This document shows, piece by piece, positions 44,990-56,639 of a DNA stretch of 64,000 bases. Each line of letters starts with the position of its first letter. The stretch's first letter is position 1. The position numbers and the translations under genes are program-made. Origin of the DNA: Argopecten irradians (taxonomy: Eukaryota > Mollusca > Bivalvia > Pectinida > Pectinidae); assembly GCF_041381155.1 (NCBI RefSeq), contig NC_091147.1, forward strand, positions 11,657,030 to 11,721,029, given 5' to 3'. Below the pieces are notes generated by a model. It made no database searches, was not told the DNA's origin, and saw nothing but the letters and a program-made list of their open reading frames with translations.

Positions 44990-47264
44990 AGGTGTACGCG
45001 GAATGGTTTGGTATATAGGGCTTGATAAATGCGCTATTGGATAAAATTTAGAATGGAGAAAGTGCGAGCTTCATAGCGGTTACGGTTTTGGAGATAATGC
45101 GACTATTCTCTAGAACACACCTGAAGCCACAAGCCATTGACCCCACCTGACCTGTGACGTCACGAGGACAACGGGCCCTACTCTACTCGCATAAGATAGA
45201 GTGGCGATTTTCGGTGTCTGCCATCTTATAAAAAACTATCTGTTGGTAAATATCGATTTTAAATACACAAATACCAGTTTACATGTCCGATACCTAATTA
45301 ATATTATCCTCAATCACAGATATGAGTTTAGAATACGCTTGAAAATAGGGATTTATACCATGCATATATTGATGTACCTCTCGTAGATAAATGAACATCT
45401 CTGCGCGATTACTGCATAATTATACACAATAAAATGTACATAATAATCCACGTACGTTGTAGAAACCACATATACATCATTATTATACCAAGGATTATCC
45501 AAAACCCGTCTCGTGTCGTTGAATGTCTACTTGTCAAACTCGCTTTATAAATTTCTGACTTTTTCATATAACCTAGGCCTGTCAATACAAATTAAGGTAT
45601 GATTCTAAACAGATTTTTTTTTGCATATATGTAAATGCATCTTTTAACTGCGTTATAACTGAAATCGATCCATTTGTTTTTTGACGAAATACATTCAGCT
45701 TTCATATAATACAGCACATCCGACGACTTTTTGCTCAAGTTAAATCATTAGTGTCTTTAATTGAAAAATAAATCATGCACGGGTCAGACGAAAAAAATGA
45801 GACTGAAGATGTCTATGTCTAATCCAAATATCTAGTATCCAAATCAAAATACTTCAGAATTGCCAATGTCGTGCTGCGTAAATTTCTATACCTGTATACT
45901 GCAGTAACTAAAACGCGTGGTCAACCGAGACTAATGAGGGGGCTAACCAGATTACGTAAGAAAGGTGTTTAGTGACCTGTCACGCGTTGTTGATTAGCTC
46001 TCGTCAGGTGTCAAAAGTAAGATCACAGGTAAGTTAGCGATGGACCATCATGTAATTGTTGTATAATGTCATATTTGTTTACACTTATAAATCCTTGGTT
46101 TACAGTAAAATATACCGTCCGTACATATCATGTAACAAGTGTATCAATCACTAGATGTATATATTTCAGAAAGACTCATGCATATACATTTGTCTCGTAA
46201 ACATGTTTCTGGTTACATGTATATGCATTTTAATAACAGAAACTACAAAATTATTTACAAATGGCATGTCAAGAAAGAACAATGCAAATATAATGCATAA
46301 TGTCAGAATTTTGATATTTCTGATAGTTGCTAGATTTCGGATATGCAATTCTTAGTGAATTTTGGTCAATATCGATCATTATTGAATACCAATAATGATA
46401 ATCTATATGACCAAAAAATGTACCGTTGAAGATTGTTAAAATAACACATGTCGGTTATACAGGTACATGTAGCTTTAAAAGGAAGAGAGACTTGTTACAG
46501 CTATAGATGAATGATATATCATAAATTCAATCTCTCAAGTGGTTTCCTTTTTTTTTTTTTTTTTTTTTTTTTTAACCCCCCCCCCCCAATTTATGTCTAT
46601 GATATTTACGTGTATTGAACTATGAAATACATTTCACACATTTTCTATTCGTCATGCTGATTCTTGAAATCCATAGGCCTAGTGAATTTTTATTTATACA
46701 GAAACATATTCAAATGGATAATTATATGGCCATCATTTTTCGAATTCGTCTGTTTTTAGATCACATAATGAAAATTGAATATTCTCGAGGTCTGTTAATT
46801 TAGTAAGCTGTTAAAACAGACATAAGATTTCTAGTTAAAAGTTTGTACACATGGGCTTATACCAGAAAACATATAACTTATACATGAATCCTCTAATCTA
46901 CTTATGTATTTAGCCTGATTTCAGTTGCAATATTTCCTATTTTATATATAATTAAAACGTCATCTTAACTGTATACTACATATATATTTGTAAAATTCTC
47001 GTAACCCCATTTCAGGAATACATATATGTCCACCTTTGTGCTATAACCCCATTACCAAACACCTCACTGCCGTTGTCCCCGTGACGTCACATCCGGTTAT
47101 TCCCCAAATCAGCGTGAGCGGCCTGATTAGCAGTCGATATACAGGTAAAAATCGGGCACTTCGGAGGGCGGTATCTCGGTACTGAAATGGCCGATTTTGA
47201 TGCGGTTTTCAACATTCTTGTCAGGAGATCAAAGAGAATAACATATCTAAATATTTTCCGTTCC
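44990..47264. mobile_element. 2.27-kb non-autonomous element (copy A) between 20-bp direct repeats
   Basis: Flanked by gtgagaacaagccaaattaa at 44970-44989 and 47265-47284. Left end aggtgtacgcggaatgg; right end (inverted) cggaacggaaaat. Both ends contain gtgacgtcacg.ggacaacgg about 170-190 bp in, so there are long imperfect inverted repeats. An inverted copy B occupies 59784-61792; the alignment covers most of the length. No frame above about 66 codons, hence non-autonomous. A poly-T/poly-C run lies at 46548-46587. A 20-bp target duplication is unusual, so the superfamily is left open. Confidence 0.75.
46548..46587. repeat. Poly-T followed by poly-C
   Basis: About 27 T, AA, then about 11 C. 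Copy B has a much shorter counterpart (gggagggg at about 60507). Confidence 0.95.
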
Positions 47265-47284
47265 GTGAGAACAAGCCAAATTAA

Positions 47285-49590
47285 GTCTGAGTAATCAAAT
47301 AATTCAATCCTATAATTTAATTCTCTGATATGTATTAATTCAAAACTATATAAAATATCTCTTTATATTCTCTGATTTAAAATTCAAAACTATAAGACAT
47401 CTCCTTATATATAGTATAACTGTCTTCTATAGACTTAGCTGTTGAAAATGGTATATGATATGTAAATATTGTTTAAAAAATGATGAAATTAGATAACTTT
47501 AAACATTGTGTAAAATCCAGGTAATGTGGAAAAACACAGGTAAAATCCAGGTAATGTGGGAGAACACAGGTAAAATCCAGGTAAGGGATATGTGAAGCAG
47601 ACTATAACTGCTGTCACAACATAACTGCCCCTATATGTTATTATAAAAAAGTGGGAGAAACAAGAACACACCGATTGAATGTTGTCGTGGCTAAGCCATT
47701 CGCTTTTCATTCGGACTTTCGAAAGTGGTTTGTATAAGTCATATATAATGTAATAATTATGTTTCGCAATATGTTCAAAATAACGTTTATGTTTTTACAT
47801 TTTAGAAGTGTAGTATCCAACGTGTATAAATGTCTTTTTTAGTTGAAGTTTTACAATTATCACTAAGACACCACAAATCTTATAATAAACATGTTCTTGG
47901 TTACAGGTATGTCACCAATCCGGAGTCGTTTTTAAAATAAACAAACTTACATCATATATTCCACGAGCGTAAAATGACGTAATACATGTACAGCTTGTCA
48001 AAATTCAGTATGTTCTTATTTCGCTTTTTCTCATATGCAGTACAATTGATCATGACCATTGAAATATCCGTTAGGCATGAGTGGTCGCAATCAGACGTAT
48101 TCGTCAAGTCCGAGAATTTACACAATAGCATATTGCCTAGAGCGCTTAAACAGTATATTGTAGTAATAGCTATAGTATTAGTATGGTATACCGTACATGT
48201 AACACGTCGCCCCTACGTACGGTGTATACCGTATTAACAAACAGAATCTATAGCATACTGACCTCTATTTATCTACTTCTATTGACTATTAAAACGATCG
48301 ATAAAGAAAACCTAACAAAACCGTTAAAACAAACAAAAGACATGTCTCTGTGTAGAAACCTAATTATTGCCACTCACCTTTGTAAGCCGCACCACCAAAC
48401 ACGTGTAACAGACCACTATGGAGAAATGGAACAGATCCTAGGTGTAGATAATATCAATAACACTTACACGGATAGGATTTCATTGTAATTCTTCACGAAA
48501 CACTTCTATGGGTGTAGTTTGAAAAAGGAAACTTTTCATCGTAGAATCCAAATTCTCTTGACGAATTGCTGGTTGCTACCTGATTTACACGACACTTTCA
48601 CCCGGTACGGTCCAGTCGATACTGTATACAGGTATATAGTGGGCCGGACTGGGGATTACTCGGCACTAAACCACGTGGTCACACCAGGTACAGACCAGAT
48701 TAAACATGTATTGTTTGTTCAAAACATGCGAAAAATGCGAAAGACGCGAACTGATTATGTAATTACATGTTCAAACCACGGAAGTGGTAAACCAAGGATT
48801 ATGATCAACATAAAATACAATATAAAATATACACAATACAATGATCAACACCCAGCCAGTATGGTTAACTTAGGAGACACATTAAAACAGTAGAAATAAT
48901 ATTAATGTTATAATATCAGTTTATCACCTAAAAGTCAAAATCACAACTATGCTATTAGCCTAAGAGAAATGTAGGTGGCCAAGTACCGCCCACACACGGG
49001 GACGGGGCTAAAAAATTAAATCGTATTCGCTCGAACAGCTAAATAATAATGTTCATTACTAAGTGATACTTACATTTTATAAATCCTTGGGTAATAATAT
49101 AAACACATGTAAAGAATATATATTAAACCGTCTAATTACTATTGTAGTTCTACATTTACATTTACTGTAACTGTTTAGAATCAAGTTCATTTTTTATGTG
49201 GATGCGAACTTTAGAAAGACATTTGTAACCTTCAATTTGAAAAGGCATGAATAAGTCAATCCAATGTTTACAATTTCGGAATAGCACTACTCTTTTTTAT
49301 AAATGTAGAATAATGTGAAATATCAATTGAATGCAATATTTGAACTGTAATAAATTGTCTTACAACTAAATTACTAACTGCGATTAAAAGTTTCAGTTGA
49401 TAAAAATCAATGAACAACATAACAACCGTTCGTCATATGTTGACAGAGACTAAGCTCAAGCATTGGTTAGTTTATACACGTACCCCATTCAAACAGATAT
49501 GAAAGCAAACATTATCCCTGTACTATAGTGTGATCAATGGCCGAGTCATCTCCAAAACAAGTATACACATGTGTACTATTGTAGAGTTTT
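47285..49590. other. 2.3 kb without a supported gene
   Basis: Contains a 30-bp repeat at 47512-47585. The plus-strand frames of 83-124 codons between 47986 and 48893 have no signal or domain that I recognise and no clear splice context, so I do not call them. Confidence 0.4.
47512..47585. repeat. 30-bp tandem repeat, about 2.5 units
   Basis: Units begin gtaaaatccaggtaatgtgg and end aacacag. Confidence 0.9.
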
Positions 49591-49594
49591 CGCA

Positions 49595-49890
49595 CTAAGC
49601 ACGAATCCGAGTCGGTAATCGTATCCGTATCGGACCGGGAGAAACCATTTATTCGACTTCGTGTATAGATATAATTTGATAGTTACCTCTACAGATAATA
49701 TTTTAATAATAATGTATTATATTACATTGTCTATAATTTAAGATGAGGAACTCAAACGTTTATTGCAATTTATTTTTTAAGAATTTAAGATTAGAAAAAG
49801 AACAGAAAAGATAACTAATAGTGGAAAATCAAGTAAAATGTTTCTCCCTGCCCGATACGGATACGGATACGTTTACCGTTTTCAGAAAGA
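49595..49890. mobile_element. Small inverted-repeat element
   Basis: Inverted arms with cggtaatcgtatccgtatcg (about 49613) and, inverted, cggtaaacgtatccgtatcc (about 49880). Both are followed inward by gggagaaac. About 0.3 kb, no gene inside. Superfamily unknown. Confidence 0.6.
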
Positions 49891-50592
49891 TGGCGTGACT
49901 TCACAGAAAGTTTACATCCGGGTCCTCAAAATGGTTTCTTATTGTTTCAGAGTGTTTAGTTCACACGTAGAAAGCCATGTTGTGAATAAGTCATGAATAG
50001 ACATTTGATTTTATTTTGTCGCGTTTCTGTTATACATGAAAAAGCTGTTCACAACACTATCTAATATAACGAAACGTGAACCACATGGCTAGACCACTGC
50101 ATGGCTTCGCTGGTACATTATGTAGATCACCTCAGGCCACAGCCCATAGCTGGGGAAATTAATAATATTAATACATAATTACCAACACATATCTCAATAA
50201 GTGCCTATGAAGATATATATTTCGTTATTACCATGTATATCTTGTTTTAAAGGAATGCTATAAACCATTGTGTTACACGTACATGCAAATCTTTATGTGT
50301 ACGTACATGTACATGTATATGGCTGCCGATATCTCGAAAAATAAAATGGTGAAATCGTTCAGTTTTCATACTGTATAGTTTATTTTTTTTTAATTTTCAT
50401 TTGCTTTTATTCCAGCTGCTATGTAAAGTCTCAAATTGAAGTGATATTACTTTTAAATAATTTGAATACATATTAGATAGACTACATTTAGATTTATGAA
50501 TACAGATCGTAACTACTGTAAATGCCGACCAGGACACATCGCGAAGTCTAAAATACTCGAAGTTCTGTTTAAAAATATGATCAAGGCCACAC

Positions 50593-50720
50593 CAATTTGA
50601 AACCTAGTTCTTCGGGATTTCCCGCCCTTAAAATGGAAAAGTTAAAAAAAAAATAAATAAATAAAAAATTACCGCCCCTATTTCAGCCGCCCGAAAATCC
50701 GAAGAACGAAATCCAATTTT
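50593..50720. mobile_element. Small foldback element
   Basis: Left arm tagttcttcgggatttcccgcc (50605-50626) is matched by the inverse of gccgcccgaaaatccgaaga (50686-50705). An A-rich loop lies between. Confidence 0.55.
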
Positions 50721-51390
50721 TCCTTTCCCGTTTCTTGTTTGTGCTTTAGATACGCCGAAATCCTTATCACTTGAGTGCTTGAACCGGCTGGAAAACGAAA
50801 GTATAAGCGCAAAAGGGAACCAGATTAAGAAAAAAAAACCGAATGAAAATATGGCGGGTGTTTACGTTGCAACTGTGAAAACTTTTGAAAGAGATGTTGC
50901 TATTCCATGAACTGTAACAGAATGCCCGAGTGAATGGACTTTTAAAGATTATCCAATACTTAAAATCGCGAACCTATATTCTTTTCTGATTATTGACATC
51001 ACATTCAATATTTATTTTTTTCTACTTTGACTTCATATCATGCCAACAACATCAATACATAGAATTTATCTCCTTCCAACTTTAGAATGCTTTTGTATTG
51101 ATTGTTTTGTTTTCAAAGATGAGAGCAAGATCACAGAAACTAAAATAAGAATTAATGTAATTAAATTAATATGATGCATAATAATATGAATCATGCATGG
51201 CATAGGAAGAGTGATCAGTTCTGCTTGTTTATTTTAGTTTCTATTTCATGTAGCTAGAAGACATAATTTAGAAATAAAAGGACGTACTTTAAACTATAGC
51301 AGTATATGATAAAATAATTTTCTAGCCTAAACTCAAAGGAATGAACTCAAAGATTCGGACTTCTCTGTGTCCATGCAATGCCTGGAGTGC
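50721..51390. other. Spacer, nothing recognised
   Basis: AT-rich, no supported feature. Confidence 0.35.
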
Positions 51391-51450
51391 CGCGTACGCC
51401 TATGATTTGCCGCGTATGCCTATGATTTGCCGCGTACGCCTATGATTTTG
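51391..51450. repeat. 20-bp tandem repeat, 3 units, next to the gap
   Basis: Three units of cgcgtacgcctatgatttgc with one or two mismatches, ending 12 bases before the N run. The array may be collapsed or cut short by the assembly. Confidence 0.85.
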
Positions 51451-51462
51451 CGCCATTTGTTG

Positions 51463-51472
51463 NNNNNNNNNN
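51463..51472. other. Assembly gap (10 N)
   Basis: Ten N. True distance unknown, so features on either side may not be as close as drawn. Confidence 1.
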
Positions 51473-52297
51473 CTTCTAACCACAGCAAGTGATGGATAGT
51501 ATGCCAGTGGTGATGATGTGTCAGGTCCAGGATGATGATGCATGGGTAAATTCAACAGTAGCACACTGGAGGGAACAAAACTGGGGATCGAAAACCTTTC
51601 TACATATGTTCATACACAAAGTAGGTATAAATATCTTGGGACAATTATCCAATATTGCTCAGAATATCGAACAATATTGGAATTCTCTGCTGCAAATTAG
51701 CCATTAGTATGGGGAAGGTATTGTACTTTCTTGGGGTAGCTCCAACAGCTCCATACATAAGTTTACATCTGAGAAGTGCACAAAACGAGTTTTGCACACA
51801 TAGGAGACTGGACAAGTCAACAACACCAACAGCTCTTTGTACTCTGGAGGGTATCGAAAGAGTTTTTTATTTTTTATGATAACAAAGTAAATACCCAACC
51901 TATTTTAAGTAATTGTATAACGCTTGACTTGATAGGATTATAAAGCAAGGTGGTCCATGTGGCCTTAACATTCATTCTGACGTGATCGGGTTAGTACAAA
52001 ACGAACAACTCCAAGGATATGGTGAAGTAGCAAACAATTAAGGCAATATAAAAAAACAAAATTAATACGAGACGTTCAGGTTCAGCATATATGAAATTAA
52101 TTAAGAACAATTTAATGAAGGCCACATTTATCCCCACCAACATATAAACAAAATTTAACTCCAGTTGCCGTCTTAAATAATAGTTTACTTTGCACAATAA
52201 ATCGTTTAAAAGATTTCAGGCCTACTTTGATCCCAGTGTACCCCATAGTAAAGTCCAAGGTCCTTTTAATAAACTTGGTAGCCCTTCATCACTTTAT
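51473..52297. other. Spacer right of the gap
   Basis: An exon-like stretch with an acceptor (taaccacag) and a donor (tgg/gtaaat) lies at 51484-51545 on the plus strand, and a 64-codon minus-strand frame at 51704-51898. Neither shows a recognisable domain. The latter could be a downstream exon of the minus-strand gene, unproven. Confidence 0.25.
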
Positions 52298-52495
52298 GCA
52301 TGCTTTCAGTCGTATAGCACTATAAAAAGGGCAACAGTTCCACTATACAAGAAGACACAACACGAACATACCGCAGTCTCACAGTACACTCACCTCGCAC
52401 AACATACACGCAACACACCGCATACACGGGAGGCCGTCCTTACATGACTATAGCTGTTAATTGGACGTTAATAAATCAAAACAAACAAAAAAAAA
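52298..52495 (+). mobile_element. Domain SINE, 5'-truncated copy 1
   Basis: Matches only the last ~200 bp of the family seen whole at 54717-55250: tatagcactataaaaagggc, then cgcagtctc, cacctcgcacaacatacacg and the tail gccgtccttacatgac, ending aaacaaacaaaa. 5' truncation is usual for LINE-driven copies. Confidence 0.85.
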
Positions 52496-52919
52496 TGACC
52501 CTTCGGGCAGATGACATAAAAAACAAAATATCATCATTACAGTTTTGTTTATTTAAGGTCTATTTCCTGGTAAAAAAGCATAGAACATTTGCAGAAAACA
52601 TGTACTATGTAGGAGTGGTCTATGATATATAAGTGTGTAATACATACAGGTGAAAATTAAGGTGGTTTACGTTTTAAATAAGAAAAAAACAGACACATTG
52701 AGTAGACACTGGTTTCATAAAATGTCTACTGTAACTCATACACACTATCAAGTTTTATGCTTTCTTTGTCGAATATTAATCATAGCAACTTCACCATTGG
52801 AATGTGCAATGGTCTACAAATATTCACTTAGTATTCATTCTTATTGGTTTGGTGTTTTTCTACTTTCCCATATAAGTAATAACCTTTTTTTTGTTTCCTT
52901 ATGGCTAGAGCCATGTACT

Positions 52920-53088
52920 TCAACATAAAGTGGCAACTCTGGCAGCAGTGGCAACAAGCAGGGTTGATGTTGCAAAACCTTTTGCCTCAAGATTGCTAAC
53001 TCCTCCTGCAATATACTATCACTTTTGGCGAAAGATCTTAGAAGAGATCTTGTAGTTTTGTCTGATATGAAAAATCCGATCATTGTAC
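52920..53088 (-). CDS. Exon E of the cysteine-cluster (CxC4/HMGXB3-like) gene
   Basis: The minus-strand 3' splice site (ttgtttgtttacccag) ends at 53089. The exon then reads TMIGFFISDKTTRSLL, then RSFAKSDSILQEELAILRQK and LPLLPEL. It begins with two bases of a split codon, and exon D ends with one, so the phases agree. Amphipathic helical sequence follows the cysteine cluster, as in HMGXB3-like proteins from memory. The 3' end is not fixed; a donor could lie near 52895 or the exon could stop earlier. Downstream exons were not identified, and the assembly gap lies 1.4 kb further on. Confidence 0.45.
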
Positions 53089-53578
53089 CTGGGTAAACAA
53101 ACAAAAAAATTAAAATCAACTCAAGTATATATATATATAACCATAATCTTACTATCATGATATATTTATTTCAAAATACTTTTATTATCTATTTTGTATT
53201 TCAATTTAGGGAAAACGTTAGTGAATGACATACACACATTAAGAGCAATACAATGCGTATGTCATTTTTTATAACATGCTTACATAATAACTTGTGAAGG
53301 TCAATGAAAATATCATAAATATACATTAATATGATATGATTACCAACTATTTTCATTGGCTAATACATGGCATGTGATATTCAATATATAGCATATCGAC
53401 TCAGTGTTTCCATTTTTAGGAACACCGACTCAATATTCTTTGGGGAACTTCCTTGCCAAAATGTTGCTGTCTTCAAGGTGGCATACTATGGCTAACGTTT
53501 TACTTTTAAATCATTTGCATATGACATATTTTGGAGGTATTTTCTTTAGAGAAACAACATATCTAATATCAAAATTAA

Positions 53579-53722
53579 GGACCTTTGTTTTGGTCCATAT
53601 GGTGTTATATCGCCCTTATAGAATTTAAAATAATTACACCAGGCTATGCCCTCAGTTTTTGCCTCGGTAATTATTTATTCTACTGGGGCGATATAACACC
53701 ATATGGACCTCAACAAAGTTCC
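53579..53722. repeat. Short foldback element, arms about 38 bp
   Basis: Left arm with ggtccatatggtgttatatc (53592-53611) is matched by the inverse right arm gatataacaccatatggacc (53690-53709), perfect over 20 bp with more diverged outer parts. About 70 bp of loop. It lies in an intron of the split gene. Confidence 0.8.
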
Positions 53723-53851
53723 ATAATTGATATAAATGTTATCCACATTAAACATGTTACCAAAAAATCTTCCTTTTTGAAGAACAACTATTAACACTTA
53801 TCTCCCACTCTTTAAAACAGGTTCATCATCTTCTGCCTTTTCTGTAATCAC

Positions 53852-53944
53852 TGGAAGTGATGCCCTCTGAAAGGCCAAGGAGGTTTACATCAAAGAGTAA
53901 CATCTCTGGTTCCCTCCCACATGATGGCATGTCACAAAGAAAGG
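53852..53944 (-). CDS. Exon D of the cysteine-cluster gene
   Basis: Acceptor gttttacttcttcag ends at 53945. The frame reads FLCDMPSCGREPEMLLFDVN, then LLGLSEGITS, ending at a donor ca/gtgatt. The C..CG..PE.L.FD arrangement is what I expect of the last Cys-Cys pair and following strand of a CxC4-type cluster. It starts with two bases and ends with one, matching exons C and E. Without splicing the frame stops 7 codons further on. Confidence 0.45.
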
Positions 53945-54339
53945 CTGAAGAAGTAAAACAAAATATAATATAATATGGTTGCATGCATGTACATGTATTG
54001 CTTCAACATACAATTAAAACAAAATAAACTAATTGAAAAATCAAAAGATCAAAAAACAACACTGCTTATTTTGCATGGTCTTTCAAATTCAAATTGACAG
54101 ATGCCAAAATGGCATATTACACCTTTTGTAATAAATATTTTCACATTTTGACCACTGTTTTTATCTGTATGTGTGAATCTACAGAGCAACCTAATACCAT
54201 AACATTGTAAACAATTCTTACTTGATACATATAAATATACATAATATTTATATATAAGTTATTTCAATAAATTGAAATCTACTTGCATTTTAAATCTAAA
54301 TAATCTATAATACCTTTATCTATAATCTCGCTATGCAGA
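53945..54339. other. Intron sequence, AT-rich
   Basis: Nothing recognised. Confidence 0.3.
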
Positions 54340-55560
54340 ATCATACAGTTTGCTGCTAAATCTTTTTCATGTCCTGAAAAACTTTAAACTTGATGCCAAG
54401 AGGGCCTGTATTGCTCACCTTGTGTTATTGTTTTTAACTAATTATCACAAAAAGTTTTAAAATCAGAAATAGCAAACTTGATCCCACAGTCAGTTTTATT
54501 TTTTAAACCCAACCACATAATGATGCTATCAATATCATATGACTATGTGTGGTAGTCAATGCTAAGTGAAAGTCTTCCGTTTGGCACTGCCCCTCAAACA
54601 TTATGAGTGCTATGCCGTGCTTAGTTTCAGAGAACACTTTTGGCCCTGCCCCTCAGGCTCTCGTATGGTTAGCCCAATAATTTGTACAAATTTAAATCTC
54701 CACCCTATAAGGATGCTCAGCCCTGCAGGTAGGGCATTAGAATTGTACCTGCTGCCCCTATTGCATGATCGTAAAAGGCGACTAAATTTAGGATCTTATC
54801 TTTTCTCTTCTTCCTAACTCACTTTATCTTTCCTAATGCCTCCCTTGGCACCGCCTCACTTTTGGCCTTGAGTTGAGCGTTCGCCCCTGTGAGGAAGGCA
54901 CTGGGTTCTGTCCCCTGGCCGAGACACACCAAAGTCTATAAAAGTGGTAGTTTCTACTCCTGCTTAGCGCTCAGCATACAGGGAGTGGGACGACTGGTTC
55001 GCCCGTTGTCAGTATAATGTGACCGGGTGGGGTGTGTTGCTTGGTGTCTTCGGCGGCATGCTTCAGTGATATAGCACTATAAAAAGGGCAACAGTTCCAC
55101 TATACAAGAAGACACTACATGAATATACCGCAGTCTCCCAAAGCACGCAGCTCGCACAACATACACGCAACACACCGCATACATGGGATGCCGTCCTTAC
55201 ATGACCATAGCTGTTAATAGGACGTTAATTAATCAAACAAACAAACAAAACTATAAGGATGCATCCATTACATTATGAGTTGCTTTCCCATGCTTAGTTT
55301 CAGAGAAGTTGTTTTTATGAAAATAACCAATTTGACCCCTTTTGACCCCGCCCCTCAGGCACCAGAGACATCTGCATGACCATTTGTACAATTTTAAGTC
55401 AGTAACCCATAAAGATGCTACCAGTCAAATTTTGTTAAATTCCAGTCAGTGGTTATTTAGAAGTTGTCAAATGTGGAAGGATGGACAACGGACGCCGGTT
55501 GCTGAGTTATCGTGTTATCGAATAAGCTCACCTAGTTCCTTTGGACCAGTTGAGGTAGAA
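54340..55560 (+). mobile_element. Retroposon-like repeat, interrupted by a SINE
   Basis: Two parts (54340-54716 and 55263-55560) are split by SINE copy 2, which made a 12-bp target duplication. Internal repeats share acattatgag..gcttagtttcagagaa, gaccccgcccctcaggc and atttgtacaattttaagtc. The end carries ctcacctagttcctttggac + cagttgag, an imperfect hairpin that I remember as common in mollusc and fish repeats. Class unknown; possibly a LINE 3' end. Confidence 0.5.
54717..55250 (+). mobile_element. Domain SINE, full-length copy 2 (534 bp)
   Basis: Target duplication ctataaggatgc at 54705-54716 and 55251-55262. Within it: a 5' part with attgtacctgctgcccc; a tRNA-like part with an A-box-like ttgagttgagcg and a B-box-like gggttctgtcccc (about 54900); a conserved centre (tcagtataatgtgaccgggt, ggtgtcttcggcggcatgc); and a tail with cgtccttacatgaccatagc, ending (aaac)n. 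The head is degenerate compared with a true tRNA gene. Inserted in the retroposon-like repeat, in an intron of the minus-strand gene. Confidence 0.9.
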
Positions 55561-55663
55561 ATGGACAGAATTATATCATACATAGTACATGCCTTTTCAT
55601 ACTGTATATCCAACAGTCTTATGAAAAAGTACCAACTCCATTTAAAGTGGAAATACATGTAAC

Positions 55664-55737
55664 ATGTTGGAAACTGATTATTTCCTGCATCCTCCTGGTG
55701 GTTACATAGAGTGTTGTAGAAGGCAGAGAGTGTACAT
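55664..55737 (-). CDS. Exon C of the cysteine-cluster gene
   Basis: Acceptor taattttttta ttag ends at 55738. The exon starts with one base that completes the split Arg codon of exon B, then reads CTLSAFYNTLCNHQEDAGNN and QFPT. The donor is weak (aacat/gttaca), chosen because it alone gives the phase needed by exon D. Other ends are possible. Confidence 0.4.
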
Positions 55738-55879
55738 CTAATAAAAAAATTAATAGAATATAACACAAAAATGTGTATCAAGTACATATATGATATACAT
55801 GTATACAAATATAAGCATTACACTACATTCAGTTGTCAAATATTGGAATAGGAATGTTAACTGGATTGCAGAAAATTAA

Positions 55880-56350
55880 ACGTAAATGGCTAGCGAGCTT
55901 TAGTAAATTTGCTATTGTCCATTTTGGCCCTTCCACTTAGGCCCCAGGCAGGTCAGCGCAATCATTTGTAGAATTTAGAGTCCCCAACCCATAATACTAC
56001 CAGTCATATTTGTTTAGATTTAAACAAGCTGTTGTAAATGAGAAATCAATGGCTAATGTTTTGATTTGTTTATTTTTACGTCCTATTAACAGCCAGGGTC
56101 ATGTAAGGACGTACCAGGTTTGTTGGTGGTGGAAAGCCGGAGTACCCGGAGAAAAACCACCGGCCAGCGGTCAGTACCTGGCAACTGCCCCACATGGGAT
56201 TCGAACCCGCTTCCCAGAGGTGGAGGGCTTGTGGTAATATGTCGGGACATCTTAACCACTCGGCCACCGCGAGGCTAATGGGCAGACAACAGATAAATGC
56301 TGGACACAATGGTATTGCGAAAGCTCGTCTAGGTCCTTCCGACCAGGTGA
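55880..56350 (+). mobile_element. Second retroposon-like repeat, interrupted by a SINE
   Basis: Shares cattttggccct, atcatttgtagaattta, aacccata.ta.taccagtca with 54340-55560 and ends in the hairpin-type word aggtccttccgaccaggtgag (inverse of ctcacctggtcggaaggacc). The V-type SINE at 56059-56272 sits inside. Confidence 0.5.
56059..56272 (-). mobile_element. V-type tRNA-headed SINE, intact-looking copy
   Basis: Target duplication ggctaatg at 56051-56058 and 56273-56280. On the minus strand: a head ggtggccgagtggttaag with A box TGGCCGAGTGG, B box GGTTCGAATCC, the body gtactccggctttccacc, then the tail cgtccttacatgaccctggc + tgttaataggacgt and a short aaataaacaaa end. The head is of tRNA-Leu/Ser type. 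It will attract tRNA predictors but is a SINE, not a tRNA gene. Confidence 0.9.
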
Positions 56351-56467
56351 GTTTAAAATGAATTGATTATGCTTTCTGTTAGATTCTGTCCACTACTTAA
56401 CAACCTCATTTATAAATGATAATGTTTAATCAATATTTCTTTCTGAAAACATAAAAAACCTGCCTAC

Positions 56468-56625
56468 CTTGAATTGGAAAATTGATACATGTAGTCTCTC
56501 ATCACGTCATAGTGTACTAGAAATTTCCCCGTGTTTAATAGGCATGCCTCTTGTCCATCGTATGGTATGGTCATGTTACACTGGCTACACGTCTGTACAA
56601 AGACTTCACATGAAGAAAAAATCTT
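56468..56625 (-). CDS. Exon B of the cysteine-cluster gene (core cluster)
   Basis: Acceptor taatcataaccag, donor cag-like tcaag/gtaggc. 158 bp reading KIFSSCEVFVQTCSQCNMTI, then PYDGQEACLLNTGKFLVHYD and VMRDYMYQFSNS, ending in a split Arg codon. The C..F...C..C and following G.(A)CLLN.G.FL..YDV.RDY pattern is what I recall of the CxC4 cluster tied to KDZ transposases and of HMGXB3-like proteins, expected to bind zinc. The plus-strand frame over the same bases is a shadow. Exon B starts in phase 0 but exon A ends with one extra base, so at least one exon between them is missing from this model. Confidence 0.55.
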
Positions 56626-56639
56626 CTGGTTATGATTAT

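Noticed and set aside
47986-48893. Plus-strand frames of 83-124 codons
   Set aside because: No recognisable domain, no convincing splice signals, composition like the surroundings.
54860-54925. tRNA-like segment with A- and B-box-like words
   Set aside because: Part of the domain SINE, degenerate, repeated in copies 3 and 4.
56190-56272. tRNA gene (good A and B boxes on the minus strand)
   Set aside because: It is the head of a SINE with body, tail and target duplication.
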